NCBI GenBank assembly: GCA_023382935.1
Contig: JAHDXL010000005.1
Location: 239,493 to 303,492 of the forward strand
From: Phycisphaerales bacterium
Lineage (GTDB): Bacteria; Planctomycetota; Phycisphaerae; Phycisphaerales; UBA1924
DNA: 64,000 bases
Reading direction: 5' to 3'
This document shows, piece after piece, positions 20,894-30,390 of this stretch. The notes beneath the pieces are model-generated. The model saw only the letters and a list, made by a program, of their open reading frames with translations, did no database searches and was not told where the DNA came from. Both the position numbers and the translations under genes were made by a program. Positions within the stretch are counted from its first letter, which is position 1. Every line of letters starts with the position of its first letter.

Positions 20894-21943
20894 GTGTTCC
20901 TAGATCGCTTCATCGGACTCCTCAGCGTCGACATGGGCATCGACCTGGGCACCTGCAATACCCTTGTCGCCGTTCGCGGGCAGGGCATCGTGCTCAATGA
21001 GCCCTCCGTCGTCGCTGTGCGCAAGGGCACCAACCAAGTTCTCAAGAACGGGCAGGCCGTGGGCTGGGTCGCCAAGGAAATGCTCGGCAAGACCCCTGGC
21101 TCCATCAGCGCCATTCGTCCGCTCAAGGACGGCGTGATCTCCGACTTCGAGATCACCGAGGCGATGCTTTCCTACTTCATCCGCAAGGTTTCCGGACGCA
21201 GCCTTCTCTTCCATCCGCGCGTGGTTATTTCCATTCCCTCCGGCATCACCGCGGTGGAGAAGCGTGCCGTGTTCGATTCGGCCGAACGCGCCGGCGCTCG
21301 CCGCACCTATCTGCTTGAAGAGCCGATCGCCGCCGCCATTGGAGCCGGCCTGCCTTTCGGCGAGCCCACCGCCAGCATGATCGTGGACATCGGGGGCGGG
21401 ACCACCGAGGTGGCCATCATGTCCCTGGGCGACATCGCCACCTGTGAGTCGGTTCGCGTCGCCGGCGACGACATGGACGAAGCCATCATCGCCCACATGC
21501 GTCGCACCTACAACCTCATGATCGGCGAGCAGACGGCCGAGCGCATCAAAATCGACATCGGCTCGGCCGCCCCGGTCGGCGAGGAGACCTCGCTCGAGGT
21601 CCGCGGTCGCGACATGATCTCGGGCCTGCCGCGAAAGACCGTCATCACCAGCGAGGAGATCCGCGAAGCCCTTCAGGAACCCCTCAACTCCATCATCGAG
21701 GCCGTCACCCGTACGCTCGAGCGCGTCGAGCCCGAACTGGCCGCCGACCTGGTCGAGAACGGCATCATGATGGCCGGCGGCGGGTCGCTTTTGCGCGGGC
21801 TGCCCATCGTCATCCAGAAGGCCACCGGGCTCGACGTTCGCCTGGCCGAAGATCCGCTCACCTGCGTGGCCCGCGGAACTGCCATCTACCTCGAGAACAT
21901 CGAGGAATGGCGCGATACGCTCGAAAGCGACATGGACCTTTAG
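20894..21943 (+). CDS. mreB: Rod shape-determining protein MreB
   Basis: 349 residues, the standard MreB length, with a GTG start preceded by AGAAGG. Actin-fold ATP-binding segments are visible: MGIDLGTCNTLVAVRG (phosphate 1) near residue 14, IVDIGGGTTEVAIMSLG (phosphate 2) near 160, and MMAGGGSLLRGLPIVI (adenosine) near 291. MreB filaments guide lateral cell-wall synthesis. It is the first gene of an mreB-mreC-mreD-glmU-like operon. Intact MreB fits a peptidoglycan-containing member of Phycisphaerae better than Planctomycetia, which generally lack it. A weak promoter-like TTCACC-16-TAGACA lies at 20820-20847. Confidence 0.96.
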   Translation: MFLDRFIGLLSVDMGIDLGTCNTLVAVRGQGIVLNEPSVVAVRKGTNQVLKNGQAVGWVAKEMLGKTPGSISAIRPLKDGVISDFEITEAMLSYFIRKVSGRSLLFHPRVVISIPSGITAVEKRAVFDSAERAGARRTYLLEEPIAAAIGAGLPFGEPTASMIVDIGGGTTEVAIMSLGDIATCESVRVAGDDMDEAIIAHMRRTYNLMIGEQTAERIKIDIGSAAPVGEETSLEVRGRDMISGLPRKTVITSEEIREALQEPLNSIIEAVTRTLERVEPELAADLVENGIMMAGGGSLLRGLPIVIQKATGLDVRLAEDPLTCVARGTAIYLENIEEWRDTLESDMDL

Positions 21944-21990
21944 CACACCGCCCCGCCCGATCGGACCGGGACGCCGGGCTACACGCGAGG

Positions 21991-22887
21991 ATGCCGAACG
22001 CCAGAGCACAATCCCACACCGGCCCGCGGGGCAAGACACTCCCGCTGACCGTCTTCGCGCTTGGCGTGCTCGCCCTTATTCCCCTGCCATACTTGCGGTG
22101 GCTCAACCCGCTCAGCGGGCTTGCCATGCGCGTCATTGCGCCCATCAGCCACCCCATCTCCGAGGCCTCACGCTGGGTCGTTCCCGGACGGGTCGACGAC
22201 CTGGCCGATGAGCCAGAGCAGGTGCTGGCCGAGGAACTCGAGCGCACCCGCCAGGCCTATCTGCGTGAAAAGGTCGAGAACGATCGCCTCCGCGCCGTCA
22301 TCGAAGACCTGCAGCGAGGCTACTCTCTCGGGGCCCGGTCCGACATACGCCCACTGACGGCCTCGGTCGTCGGCAATCCCAGCGATCTCAGTTCGGGCAC
22401 CCTCCTCATTCGGGCCGGCAGCGGAGCCGGAGTGAACGCCCACACCGTTGCCACCTTTCAGGGCACGCAACTGGTCGGGCGAGTCGTCCGCGTTCTCGGC
22501 GCTGTCTCCGAGGTGCGCCCCATCACGGCCCGCCGCGCCGGCCGCCTTGACGGGGCCGTCATGCTCACCCCCGATGGCTCCCAGATGCTCGCCTGTTCGC
22601 TCACGCCGACAGATGGCGAGTTGCTCGCAGGGCCGGTCACCGAGCCTGACGTACCCGACGCCGCTTATCCGCTCGCTGTCGGGCAGGACGTCCGACTTCG
22701 CACCACCGACGGCTCCTGGCCTGACAGCGCCCAGATGCTACTGATCGGGCGCATCGTCGAGATCCAGCCCGCTCCCGGTCAGTCTCTGCGCAGGTGGATC
22801 GTGGTCAAGCCCCTGGCCGATTTGCGCGCGATCAGCCAGGTGGTCCTTCGCATCCCGCTCGGTGACGCGCCGGAGGACCGACCTTGA
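21991..22887 (+). CDS. mreC: Rod shape-determining protein MreC
   Basis: 298 residues. One N-terminal membrane helix (about 17-38), then a coiled coil (about 68-110) and the periplasmic beta domain with SVVGNPSDLSSGTLLIRAGSG-type segments near 123-145. MreC links MreB to MreD and the periplasmic wall enzymes. The start at MPNARAQSH follows a GCGAGG Shine-Dalgarno sequence and comes 47 bases after mreB. The frame is open further upstream inside mreB, but that part has no MreC character. Its stop overlaps the TTG start of mreD. Confidence 0.88.
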   Translation: MPNARAQSHTGPRGKTLPLTVFALGVLALIPLPYLRWLNPLSGLAMRVIAPISHPISEASRWVVPGRVDDLADEPEQVLAEELERTRQAYLREKVENDRLRAVIEDLQRGYSLGARSDIRPLTASVVGNPSDLSSGTLLIRAGSGAGVNAHTVATFQGTQLVGRVVRVLGAVSEVRPITARRAGRLDGAVMLTPDGSQMLACSLTPTDGELLAGPVTEPDVPDAAYPLAVGQDVRLRTTDGSWPDSAQMLLIGRIVEIQPAPGQSLRRWIVVKPLADLRAISQVVLRIPLGDAPEDRP

Positions 22888-23444
22888 ACTGGTTCTCCTT
22901 TGCCATCGCGGCCTGGATCGGCTTCGGCCTCGAAATCGGCGTGCGCGACATGTTCAGCCTGCGCCCCTGGTCGCCTGCGCCCAGTTTCATCGTGGCCCTG
23001 CTCGTGTTCATCGCCATGCACGCTTCGCAACGGGCCGTGCTCTGGGCCGCCGTCATCCTCGGCGTCGTCGTCGACTTGACCGGCTCCTTCACGCTTCAGA
23101 CCGGCGGCACGGCGGTCCTGCTCGGGCCCAACGCCATCGGCTTCCTCCTCGGAGCCCAGATTGTCCTGGCCCTTCGCGGCATGATCGTCAGCCGGAATCC
23201 ACTCAGCATGGGTGTGCTTGCCATCGCCGTCTCGGCCGTCTCGCAGATCGTCGTCGTCGCATTCCTCACCCTCCACAAGATCTACTCCGACCCCGTCGCC
23301 TGGAATGCCAGCGAACGCCTGCTCGAATCGCTTCTCTCGGCCATTTACACCGGCGCGGCCGCCACTGTCCTCTCCTTTCTCTTTATCCCCATCACACCTC
23401 TCTTCGGCTTCGCCCACGCCTCACGCAGGTTCGGACACCCATGA
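22884..23444 (+). CDS. mreD: Rod shape-determining protein MreD-like
   Basis: 186 residues, about five hydrophobic helices covering nearly the whole protein. Sequence conservation in MreD is low, so the call rests on size, topology and position directly after mreC. The TTG start overlaps the mreC stop (TTGA), with GGAGG about 8 bases upstream, so translation is coupled. The product would be an inner-membrane partner of MreC. Confidence 0.82.
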   Translation: MNWFSFAIAAWIGFGLEIGVRDMFSLRPWSPAPSFIVALLVFIAMHASQRAVLWAAVILGVVVDLTGSFTLQTGGTAVLLGPNAIGFLLGAQIVLALRGMIVSRNPLSMGVLAIAVSAVSQIVVVAFLTLHKIYSDPVAWNASERLLESLLSAIYTGAAATVLSFLFIPITPLFGFAHASRRFGHP

Positions 23445-24679
23445 CGGCCCCCTCCCTCCCAACGGATCGCGTGCCGTGCGTCTTTTTTGACGACGCCCGC
23501 GGGCTCATCGCGCCGCTGGCCGACCTGCGCGCCAGTTTCGACATCCGCACCGCGGCCCTGACCACCTTCGAGCGCCTCACACGCACGCTTGGCCTCGAAC
23601 CAATCGCGCTCTTTGTGCCCTCTTCCATCGCCGCGCTGGTCGCAGAAGTGCACTCCGGACTGCCGGTCAACGCCCTCCCTTCGCCCAGCAACGACGTTCC
23701 GATGCTCCTCATCAACGGGCGATGCGTTCTTCCGCTTGACGTGCTTGCGGATCTGCAGCCGGGTCAGGCGGCCGTGGAAGAACGCTCCGGCGACCTCATC
23801 GCCGCACGTCTGACACATGCCGGCGCCGCTCGCCTGCTGGCTGGTGAGCAGTCCGGCCTGGACCTCATCAGCGTGCATGACCCCGTGCTGCTGCGCCGAC
23901 CCTGGGAGGTCATCACCTTCCGCGACCGGGCTCTGCGCACAGACCTGAACCTGCTGCTCGAGGGGCAGGGGGCCGACCTCAGCACGCTGGCCATCGTCGC
24001 TGGCGATCACCCCCTCCGCGTGCACCCTTCCGCGCGCGTGTTCCCTGGCGCCATGTTCGACCTCTCCAAAGGCCCCATCGTCATCGACCGCGACGCTGAA
24101 CTCCGCCCCGGCGCCATCATCATCGGTCCGGCGTACGTCGGTCCTTCCAGCGTTGTCACCGAGCACGGCGTCATCCGCTCCCACACCGCCATCGGACCGG
24201 TCTGCAAGGTCGGAGGAGAAGTCTCGGGCGCCATCTTCCAGGGCTGGTCCAACAAGGCCCATGAAGGTTTCCTCGGCGACTCGTGGGTCGGCTCATGGGT
24301 CAACCTGGGCGCGGGCACCATCACCAGCAATCTGCTCAACACGTACACAGAGATTTCCGCCGTCGCCGATGCGGGTCTTTCCCGCGAGCGCACCGGGCTT
24401 CAGTTCCTCGGCTCGGTCCTGGCCGATCACGTCAAGACCGCCATCTCGACACGCCTCATGGGCGGCTCGGTTGTCCACACCGGCGCCATGTGGGCTGCTA
24501 CGCACGCGCTCTCTGACTGCGTCGGGCGATTCGCCTGGGTCACCGACGCAGGCCTCCGACTGTTCCGCCTGCCGCGCTTCCTCGAAACCATGCACGCCAT
24601 GATGGACCGACGCCACATGAGACCTTCGGCCGTCTACCTCGCACGCATCGAGTGTTTGCACCGCGACGCGGCTGTCTGA
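23441..24679 (+). CDS. GlmU-like left-handed beta-helix protein
   Basis: 412 residues. The N-terminal ~190 residues resemble the degenerate nucleotidyltransferase-like half of the GlmU-family proteins best known from Bacteroidetes. The phrase IAPLADLRASFDIRTAALTT is typical, but the GlmU LxAGxGTRM motif is absent. From about residue 205 a hexapeptide-repeat beta-helix runs to about 360 (IVIDRDAELRPGAIIIGPA, GEVSGAIFQGWSNKAHEGFL). The end of the protein is helical. The ATG overlaps the mreD stop (ATGA), so it is translated with mreBCD, which suggests a role in cell-wall precursor supply. Acetyl- or uridylyltransferase activity is not proven by the sequence. Confidence 0.82.
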   Translation: MTAPSLPTDRVPCVFFDDARGLIAPLADLRASFDIRTAALTTFERLTRTLGLEPIALFVPSSIAALVAEVHSGLPVNALPSPSNDVPMLLINGRCVLPLDVLADLQPGQAAVEERSGDLIAARLTHAGAARLLAGEQSGLDLISVHDPVLLRRPWEVITFRDRALRTDLNLLLEGQGADLSTLAIVAGDHPLRVHPSARVFPGAMFDLSKGPIVIDRDAELRPGAIIIGPAYVGPSSVVTEHGVIRSHTAIGPVCKVGGEVSGAIFQGWSNKAHEGFLGDSWVGSWVNLGAGTITSNLLNTYTEISAVADAGLSRERTGLQFLGSVLADHVKTAISTRLMGGSVVHTGAMWAATHALSDCVGRFAWVTDAGLRLFRLPRFLETMHAMMDRRHMRPSAVYLARIECLHRDAAV

Positions 24680-24696
24680 CTCGCACGCGATCCGCA

Positions 24697-25989
24697 CTAT
24701 TCCGGTGTCGACCGCCCGCGTGCCCATCGGCCGGCCCGGCACGCGATGGGAATGGTCGCCACCGCCAGCAAGGCCATCGCCGCTCCGAACCAGAACGGCG
24801 CCGCGTGTGAGACGTGGTCCCACAGCACACCCGCCACCACGCTGGCCACCAGCATCGCTAGGCCGAGGCTCATCGACAGCACGCCGATCGCCGTGCCTCG
24901 CATTCCGGCCGGGGCGACGTTGGAAACCAGGGCCTTGCCCACACCTTCCGTCATCGCCGCGTACAAACCGTAGAGTGCCAGCAGGCCCCACATACCCGCT
25001 CCCTCGACCAGCGCGAAACCCGCGTACGCCCCCGCGTAAATCAACCAGCCGCCCGCGATGGTGCGCCACTTGCCGATCCGATCGGCCATCACGCCCACCG
25101 GATACGACGCCACGGTGTACGCCAGGTTGAACAGCGCATACGCCAGCACCACCGACAAGGGCGAAAACCCCACATCCGACGCCCGTAGCAGGATGAACGC
25201 ATCGCTGCTGTTTGCCACGGCAAAGAGCAGCAGAGGCGCCACCGTCCACCAGTATTCCCGCCCGAGGGCACCGACGGCACGCATCCTCTCTGTACTGGCC
25301 CCCGACTCGCCGTCGCCAGCCTGCTTCCCCTTTCTTTCGGGTGCAGACTCGACTTCGGGATCCTGCGCCGGAGCCTCCTTCACCCAGAACGTGCAGACGG
25401 CCGACGCCACTCCCACGCCCGCAGCCACGAACAGGATGGCTCGAACTGCAAAACCGGATACCTCGCCCTCGCTGGCCCCCAGCCACCACAGAATGCCCGC
25501 AGAAAGGAGGACTCCGACAAACGCTCCCCCGGTGTCCATGGCCCGATGAAACCCGAAGGCCCGCCCACGAACTTCCGGTCTGGTCGCGTCTGCGATGAGC
25601 GCGTCGCGAGGTGATCCACGCAGACCCTTTCCCACGCGGTCGATCGCACGCCCGACCAGCACCATCGGCCAGGCCGTCGCGCTGGCGATGATCGCCTTTC
25701 CCAAGACCGGGAGCCCGTACCCCCACCGCACGAAGGGCACTCGCCTCGGACCACCCTTGCCGGACCGATCGCTCCGCCACCCGGCCCACCCGGTCAGCAT
25801 CGCCACGAGCACCGCGCCGAGTCCCTCGATCGCCCCGAGTTCCCCGCCGCTGGCTCCCAGCACGACTGTCACGAAGAGCGGTATCAGCGGATACGCCATT
25901 TCCGACGAAACATCCGCGAAGAACGACACCCAGCCGAGCACAATCACCTGACGGGGAAGCCGCCCTGATGTCGCCGCGATCGCTGCCAT
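24697..25989 (-). CDS. MFS transporter
   Basis: 430 residues with about 12 hydrophobic segments. The MFS loop motif is visible in GRAIDRVGKGLRGSPRDALI near residue 85-104, where the Gly-Lys-Gly-Arg pattern is characteristic of a subgroup of multidrug or sugar-phosphate-like permeases. The start at MAAIAATSGRL has GGAGAAG 8 bases before it; the frame is open about 57 codons upstream but that part is not membrane-like. A charged stretch of about 35 residues splits the two six-helix halves. It is convergent with the glmU-like gene, 17 bases apart, and has no operon partner. The substrate is unknown. Confidence 0.85.
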   Translation of the reverse strand: MAAIAATSGRLPRQVIVLGWVSFFADVSSEMAYPLIPLFVTVVLGASGGELGAIEGLGAVLVAMLTGWAGWRSDRSGKGGPRRVPFVRWGYGLPVLGKAIIASATAWPMVLVGRAIDRVGKGLRGSPRDALIADATRPEVRGRAFGFHRAMDTGGAFVGVLLSAGILWWLGASEGEVSGFAVRAILFVAAGVGVASAVCTFWVKEAPAQDPEVESAPERKGKQAGDGESGASTERMRAVGALGREYWWTVAPLLLFAVANSSDAFILLRASDVGFSPLSVVLAYALFNLAYTVASYPVGVMADRIGKWRTIAGGWLIYAGAYAGFALVEGAGMWGLLALYGLYAAMTEGVGKALVSNVAPAGMRGTAIGVLSMSLGLAMLVASVVAGVLWDHVSHAAPFWFGAAMALLAVATIPIACRAGRWARGRSTPE

Positions 25990-26107
25990 GCTCGACTTCT
26001 CCGTTTCAACCATTTGGGGGCTACTGAGCCCGAACGTGAGCGTACACCGCACCGCCGCCGGCGCGCGCACATTTCTTTCCGGACCACTGGTCTCTGAACT
26101 GCGGCGC

Positions 26108-26136
26108 TTGGCTTGCCCTTCTGTTTGCTGTACCCT
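26108..26136 (+). promoter_or_regulatory. Candidate sigma70-type promoter of the metalloprotease gene
   Basis: TTGGCT at 26108-26113, a 17-base spacer, and TACCCT at 26131-26136. GAAGGGAAGGA before the ATG at 26184 supplies a Shine-Dalgarno sequence. Confidence 0.4.
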
Positions 26137-26183
26137 GCTTGGTAGACGCTCGTGCGTCACCTCGAAGGGAAGGAATCTGACTC

Positions 26184-28331
26184 ATGTTCAACCTGACCCG
26201 TCTGGCCGGTGTCTGTGTCATCGCACTTCTTTCGCTCCAGAGTCTCGCTGCCGACCCGGCGCAATTGCTCGATCACGCCGCCCTGCGCCGACTGGCGGTC
26301 GGTGAACGCACACTGCTTGACCGATTCCCCCTTGGGCGCGGCGGGCAGGTCGCCCTCGACCTCGAACGCTTCTCCATCCTCGCTCCCGGAGCCCAGGTCG
26401 TAGAAGGCACCATGCTCGGCGACCGCCCCCTGCCTCCCAGCGACCTGGTGCTGCTCAAGGGCACGGTCGTCGGAGACGACGCGGACTCAAACGTCTTCAT
26501 GGCTGTCGGACGTTGGGGCGTCAATGGCTTCATCTCTCGCGCCAACTCCCTGCACTGGATTACCACCGGTCCCTATGCCGGCATCCTCGCTCCGCAGCCT
26601 CGCGTCCGCGTCACCGACACCCTCGACCTGACCGAGCCCATGCCTCCCTTCTGCGGCTGGTCGCCCGACAACCCCGAACTCAATCCCCCGCGCCCTGCAC
26701 GCCAACCCACCCCGCGCCCGTCCGATCGGACCACCGGCTGCGAATCGGCCGTTATCGCCATCGACACGGACTACGAGTTCACCGCCAACGTCTTCGGCGG
26801 CAACACCGTTGCCGCGGCCGACTACGCGCTCACGCTTCTCGGCGCCGTCTCCACCATCTACGAGCGTGATGTCAACGTCTCCATGACCGTCGGGTATCTC
26901 CGCGTCTGGGGCACCGACGTTGATCCGTATGGCGATGAAGCGGAAATGGGCGCGTTCCTCAACAAACTCCGTTCACACTGGCGCAACAACATGCAGGGTA
27001 TCTCCCGCGTCGTGACCCACGGGCTCTCCGGACGCGGGCTCGGCGGCGGCGTCGCCTGGGTCGGCGTGCTTTGCTCCAGCGACTATGGCTACGCCGTCTC
27101 CACCGGCATCGCCGGCTCGTTCCCGCTTCCGCCCACTGACCATCACTGGGGCAACTGGGATCCTTTCGTCGTCGCCCACGAACTCGGGCACAACTTCGGC
27201 ACCGGGCATACCCACGACTCCTACGACCCCGTCATCGACGGCTGCGGGCTGGGCGACTGCTCGGCGGCCTGGGGCGGCACCATCATGAGTTACTGCCACG
27301 GTTGCCCGGGTGGTATGGCCAACATCGTTCTCTCCTTCCCCCCGCGCGTGCAGGAGGTCATCGAAGCCACCGTCGCCAACGCGGGCTGCTTCACGTTCCT
27401 CGAGTCCGGCTTCGCGGCGATCGACGACCGCGGGGAGACCGTCATCAACTCACCCATTCTCATCAACGTACTTCGCAACGACATCGACGCCAGTTGCGGC
27501 GTGCCCACGCTCGCCTCAGTCCAGTCGCCCACCAGCGCCGGCGGCACCGCCATCATCACCGGTGCGGCACCGTCGCAGGCTGTCGTCTACACGCCGCCGC
27601 CCAACTTCAACGGCACCGACACCTTCACCTACGCCAACCACCTCGGCCAGATCGCCACTGTCCGGGTCGGTGTGCATGTGCTCCGCGCTCCGGCCCAGCC
27701 GGTGAACGCCCAGCCCGGAGTCCGCGTCGACTACTACCAGGTTCCATCCATCGTGGCCTTGCCCGACTTCAATCTTCTCACTCCCTATCTGGCCGACGTG
27801 GTGCCGCAGATCAACTATCCGAGCACCACCACGCTTTTTGCCACCAGCGGGCGTGCCAACCTACTCGCCGCGGTCTACCGAGGATACATCAGCGTTTCCT
27901 TTCCGGGTCTGTATACCTTCGAAACCGAGTCAGACGAAGGCAGCCGCCTGTTCGTCGGCAATCAACTCGTGGTCAACAACGACGGTTTGCACGCGATGCG
28001 ATCGGCTTCCGGTGTCGTCGGGCTCCAGCCGGGCCTGCACGAAGTCCGCGTCGAATACTTCGAGGCCAACGGCCCGGCCGGGCTTATTCTCCGCCACGCC
28101 ATGTACCCCAACTCCACCAGCGTCACCGCTGCCGGCGTGCTGTTCCATGAGGCCGGATCGGTCTGCGTTGCCGACTTCAACCGCAATGGAGCCGTTGACT
28201 TCTTCGACCTCCAGAGTTTCCTGACGGCCTTTGCAAACCACGACTTGTCTGCAGACCTGATGCCCGACGGCGTGCTGAACTTCTACGACGTTCAACTGTT
28301 CCTCAACGCCTTCGCCGCCGGCTGCCCGTGA
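26184..28331 (+). CDS. Secreted zinc metalloprotease with PA14 and dockerin-like domains
   Basis: 715 residues. A signal peptide covers about 1-22. The reprolysin-like zinc site HELGHNFGTGH lies at about residues 332-342, matching HExxHxxGxxH, and the Met-turn may be the following IMSYCHGC. A Cadherin/Big-type domain follows (430-505), then a PA14-like module (about 515-640, TFETESDEGSRLFVGNQLV). The C-terminus is a two-repeat dockerin-like tail starting VCVADFNRNGAVDFFD and ending with Gly-Cys, as in GC-type dockerin anchors of Phycisphaerae. The enzyme is probably exported and anchored at the surface, degrading proteins or polysaccharide-bound proteins outside. Confidence 0.9.
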   Translation: MFNLTRLAGVCVIALLSLQSLAADPAQLLDHAALRRLAVGERTLLDRFPLGRGGQVALDLERFSILAPGAQVVEGTMLGDRPLPPSDLVLLKGTVVGDDADSNVFMAVGRWGVNGFISRANSLHWITTGPYAGILAPQPRVRVTDTLDLTEPMPPFCGWSPDNPELNPPRPARQPTPRPSDRTTGCESAVIAIDTDYEFTANVFGGNTVAAADYALTLLGAVSTIYERDVNVSMTVGYLRVWGTDVDPYGDEAEMGAFLNKLRSHWRNNMQGISRVVTHGLSGRGLGGGVAWVGVLCSSDYGYAVSTGIAGSFPLPPTDHHWGNWDPFVVAHELGHNFGTGHTHDSYDPVIDGCGLGDCSAAWGGTIMSYCHGCPGGMANIVLSFPPRVQEVIEATVANAGCFTFLESGFAAIDDRGETVINSPILINVLRNDIDASCGVPTLASVQSPTSAGGTAIITGAAPSQAVVYTPPPNFNGTDTFTYANHLGQIATVRVGVHVLRAPAQPVNAQPGVRVDYYQVPSIVALPDFNLLTPYLADVVPQINYPSTTTLFATSGRANLLAAVYRGYISVSFPGLYTFETESDEGSRLFVGNQLVVNNDGLHAMRSASGVVGLQPGLHEVRVEYFEANGPAGLILRHAMYPNSTSVTAAGVLFHEAGSVCVADFNRNGAVDFFDLQSFLTAFANHDLSADLMPDGVLNFYDVQLFLNAFAAGCP

Positions 28332-28351
28332 TCGTCCACGCCACTGGCTCC

Positions 28352-28357
28352 TACCAT
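28352..28357 (+). promoter_or_regulatory. Putative -10 box (TACCAT) of the MBL hydrolase gene
   Basis: TACCAT ends 7 bases before the ATG at 28365, with no Shine-Dalgarno sequence. It lies just after the metalloprotease stop, so the MBL gene probably has its own leaderless transcript. Confidence 0.45.
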
Positions 28358-28364
28358 CGTCTGC

Positions 28365-29375
28365 ATGACGATGAGATACCATTGGAAGTTGTTGCGCGCC
28401 GGACGTCTGCTGCTCGACGGCGGCGGCATGTTCGGCCTCATTCCCCGCGTCGTCTGGACGCGCCAAGTCTCGCCCGACGACAAGAACCGGGTCGAACTCC
28501 ACCACAACTGCCTGTTTCTCGAGTCGGAGAACGAAGATCCGGCAATCGGGCGCCGGCGCCGTGTCGTCATTGAAGCCGGCACCGGCGACAAACTTGATGC
28601 GAAGATGCGTGACATCTTCGGGCTCGACGGCCGCACCGTCGAAACCGCGCTGCTTGAACAGGGCATCGCCCCGCAGACCATCGACCAAGTCATCTGCTCG
28701 CACCTGCACTTCGACCACGCCGGCGGGCTGACGCGGCGCGTCCGTAACGGAGAAGCGCCCGACTGGGTGGCCACCAAGCCCGGCGCCGCCTCGGGTGATG
28801 ACCCGCGCGTTAAGTTCACCTTTCCCAACGCGCAACTCATCATCCAGCGGCGTGAGTGGGTCGACGCCCGCAACAACGACTCCGTGATGACCCGCACCTA
28901 TTACCGCGATCACATCCTTCCGTTCGAAGATGAGCATCTCAAACTCTCCGACGGCCGCCCGCGTCTGGTGCTGGTCGATTCGCGCCGCCCGTTTCCGCTC
29001 GACCGCAAGCCCAGCCGAGGCGACGTGCCGGCCACCTCAGTCGATGAGCGCGCCAGCGAAGTGCTGCCCGGCATCGACGTCTTCCTGGTGCCGGGGCACA
29101 CCTGGGGACAGCAGGCCGTGCGTTTTGCCGACACGCAGGGTCGCAAGGTGGTGTTCACGCCGGACGTGATGCCCACCGCCTGGCACTCCGGCGCGGCCTA
29201 CAGCCTCGCCTACGACGTCGAAGCCTATACGAGCATGATCTCCAAGCGCTGGTTTCTCCAGGCCGCGGCCGAAAACGACTGGCTGCTCGTGCTCGATCAC
29301 GAACCCGGCGAGCCGCGACGACGCGTGCGGGACGACGGCAAAGGCTGGTGGCGCCTCGAACCGGAAACGGCATAG
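28365..29375 (+). CDS. MBL-fold metallo-hydrolase
   Basis: 336 residues. The metallo-beta-lactamase zinc motif HLHFDHAGG is at about residue 113, a second zinc site at VPGHTWGQQAVRF near 243, and a further Asp/His pair near FTPDVMPTAWH. The N-terminal part (VVIEAGTGDKLDAKM) is also typical. The family includes lactonases, glyoxalase II-like enzymes and phosphodiesterases, and I cannot tell which this is. An alternative ATG lies 6 bases downstream. The gene is 33 bases after the metalloprotease gene but seems to have its own promoter. Not secreted: no signal peptide. Confidence 0.88.
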   Translation: MTMRYHWKLLRAGRLLLDGGGMFGLIPRVVWTRQVSPDDKNRVELHHNCLFLESENEDPAIGRRRRVVIEAGTGDKLDAKMRDIFGLDGRTVETALLEQGIAPQTIDQVICSHLHFDHAGGLTRRVRNGEAPDWVATKPGAASGDDPRVKFTFPNAQLIIQRREWVDARNNDSVMTRTYYRDHILPFEDEHLKLSDGRPRLVLVDSRRPFPLDRKPSRGDVPATSVDERASEVLPGIDVFLVPGHTWGQQAVRFADTQGRKVVFTPDVMPTAWHSGAAYSLAYDVEAYTSMISKRWFLQAAAENDWLLVLDHEPGEPRRRVRDDGKGWWRLEPETA

Positions 29376-29496
29376 GCGTGCCGACAATGTCCCTGTTCGC
29401 GCGCTGCCAGGGTCGGATCAGTGTGCGTGCGCAGGCAGCAACCTCGAAGGCAAGGTGCTGGCACGACATGGAGACGAAGGCGGGCAGAGAGACAGC

Positions 29497-30372
29497 TCAT
29501 GCGCAGCCGGCCGAGAAGTACGCCAGATACGCCTGCACATCGAAGAAGTTGAACTGTCCGTCCTGGTTCATGTCGGCGCGTGACTCCTGGTTGGAGAAGG
29601 CCTGCAGCAAGGCCTGCACATCGAAGAAGTTGAGCAGGCCATCGCGGTTGTAGTCGGCCGCGCACGCGGATTGCCCGGGATTGTGATAGAGGTAGTCCAC
29701 GTCGAAGTCAGGGAGCGGGCGATCGTATATCTGCACGTCGTCGATGAGCCCCTCGTAGAAGTTGGTCGGGTTTCCGCTGATGGTGATGCCGCCGACGAGC
29801 AGGTCGGCGTTGATGGTTGGGAACGCGTTGGCCGAGCCGGTTCCCTCGACCGGCGTGCCGTCAATATAGAGCCGGCGCTGCACGCCGAGGACGAACACGG
29901 CGCAGATGTGATGCCACTGCCCATCGTTGACGACGGTGTCGGAATTGACTTCATTGCCCGCCCAGTCACCGGTGTAGAACCACGTCCGGTTCGGCCGACC
30001 ATAACCGCCCGAAGGGTTGATCGCCAGCAGCCACTCGGCGACGATCGTGGAGAAGTGCCGGCTGATGGGAAACGCTTCCGCCGTGTCGGTCGTCTTCACC
30101 CACAGGCTGAGCGTGAAACTGGCATTGTGCAACGCGAGCACGTTGCCCATGTTCACCAGGTCGTTGGTGGCTCGGTGCAGGCTGATGGCTCCGCCCATCA
30201 CGCCGGCGCCGGGCAAGAATGTCGCCTGTCCCTGCAACGTCCCGTAGTACGAGCCCGCGCTGTCCATGGCCAGCACCGAGCCGACCGGCTCATCAAAACG
30301 CCAGTGACCCACCAAGTCCGCGCGAGCGACGCCCGCGCAGCACGCCAATGCGAGCAGTGAGCACAACCGCAT
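29497..30372 (-). CDS. Secreted LamG-like protein with dockerin-type tail
   Basis: 291 residues. The signal peptide (about 1-18) ends at ARA. A LamG/concanavalin-like beta-sandwich follows (about 20-225), with LVGHWRFDEPVGSVL, FTLSLWVKTTD and WHHICAVFV as typical landmarks. The last 56 residues are a dockerin-type pair, starting ACAADYNRDGLLNFFDV and ending SAGCA, very similar to the tail of the metalloprotease 1.2 kb away. It probably binds a carbohydrate or surface partner. GGGAGGGG 6 bases before the ATG fixes the start, though the frame is open 21 codons upstream. A 12-bp inverted repeat occupies the leader. Confidence 0.85.
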   Translation of the reverse strand: MRLCSLLALACCAGVARADLVGHWRFDEPVGSVLAMDSAGSYYGTLQGQATFLPGAGVMGGAISLHRATNDLVNMGNVLALHNASFTLSLWVKTTDTAEAFPISRHFSTIVAEWLLAINPSGGYGRPNRTWFYTGDWAGNEVNSDTVVNDGQWHHICAVFVLGVQRRLYIDGTPVEGTGSANAFPTINADLLVGGITISGNPTNFYEGLIDDVQIYDRPLPDFDVDYLYHNPGQSACAADYNRDGLLNFFDVQALLQAFSNQESRADMNQDGQFNFFDVQAYLAYFSAGCA

Positions 30373-30390
30373 GGTTCCCCTCCCTCGGCC

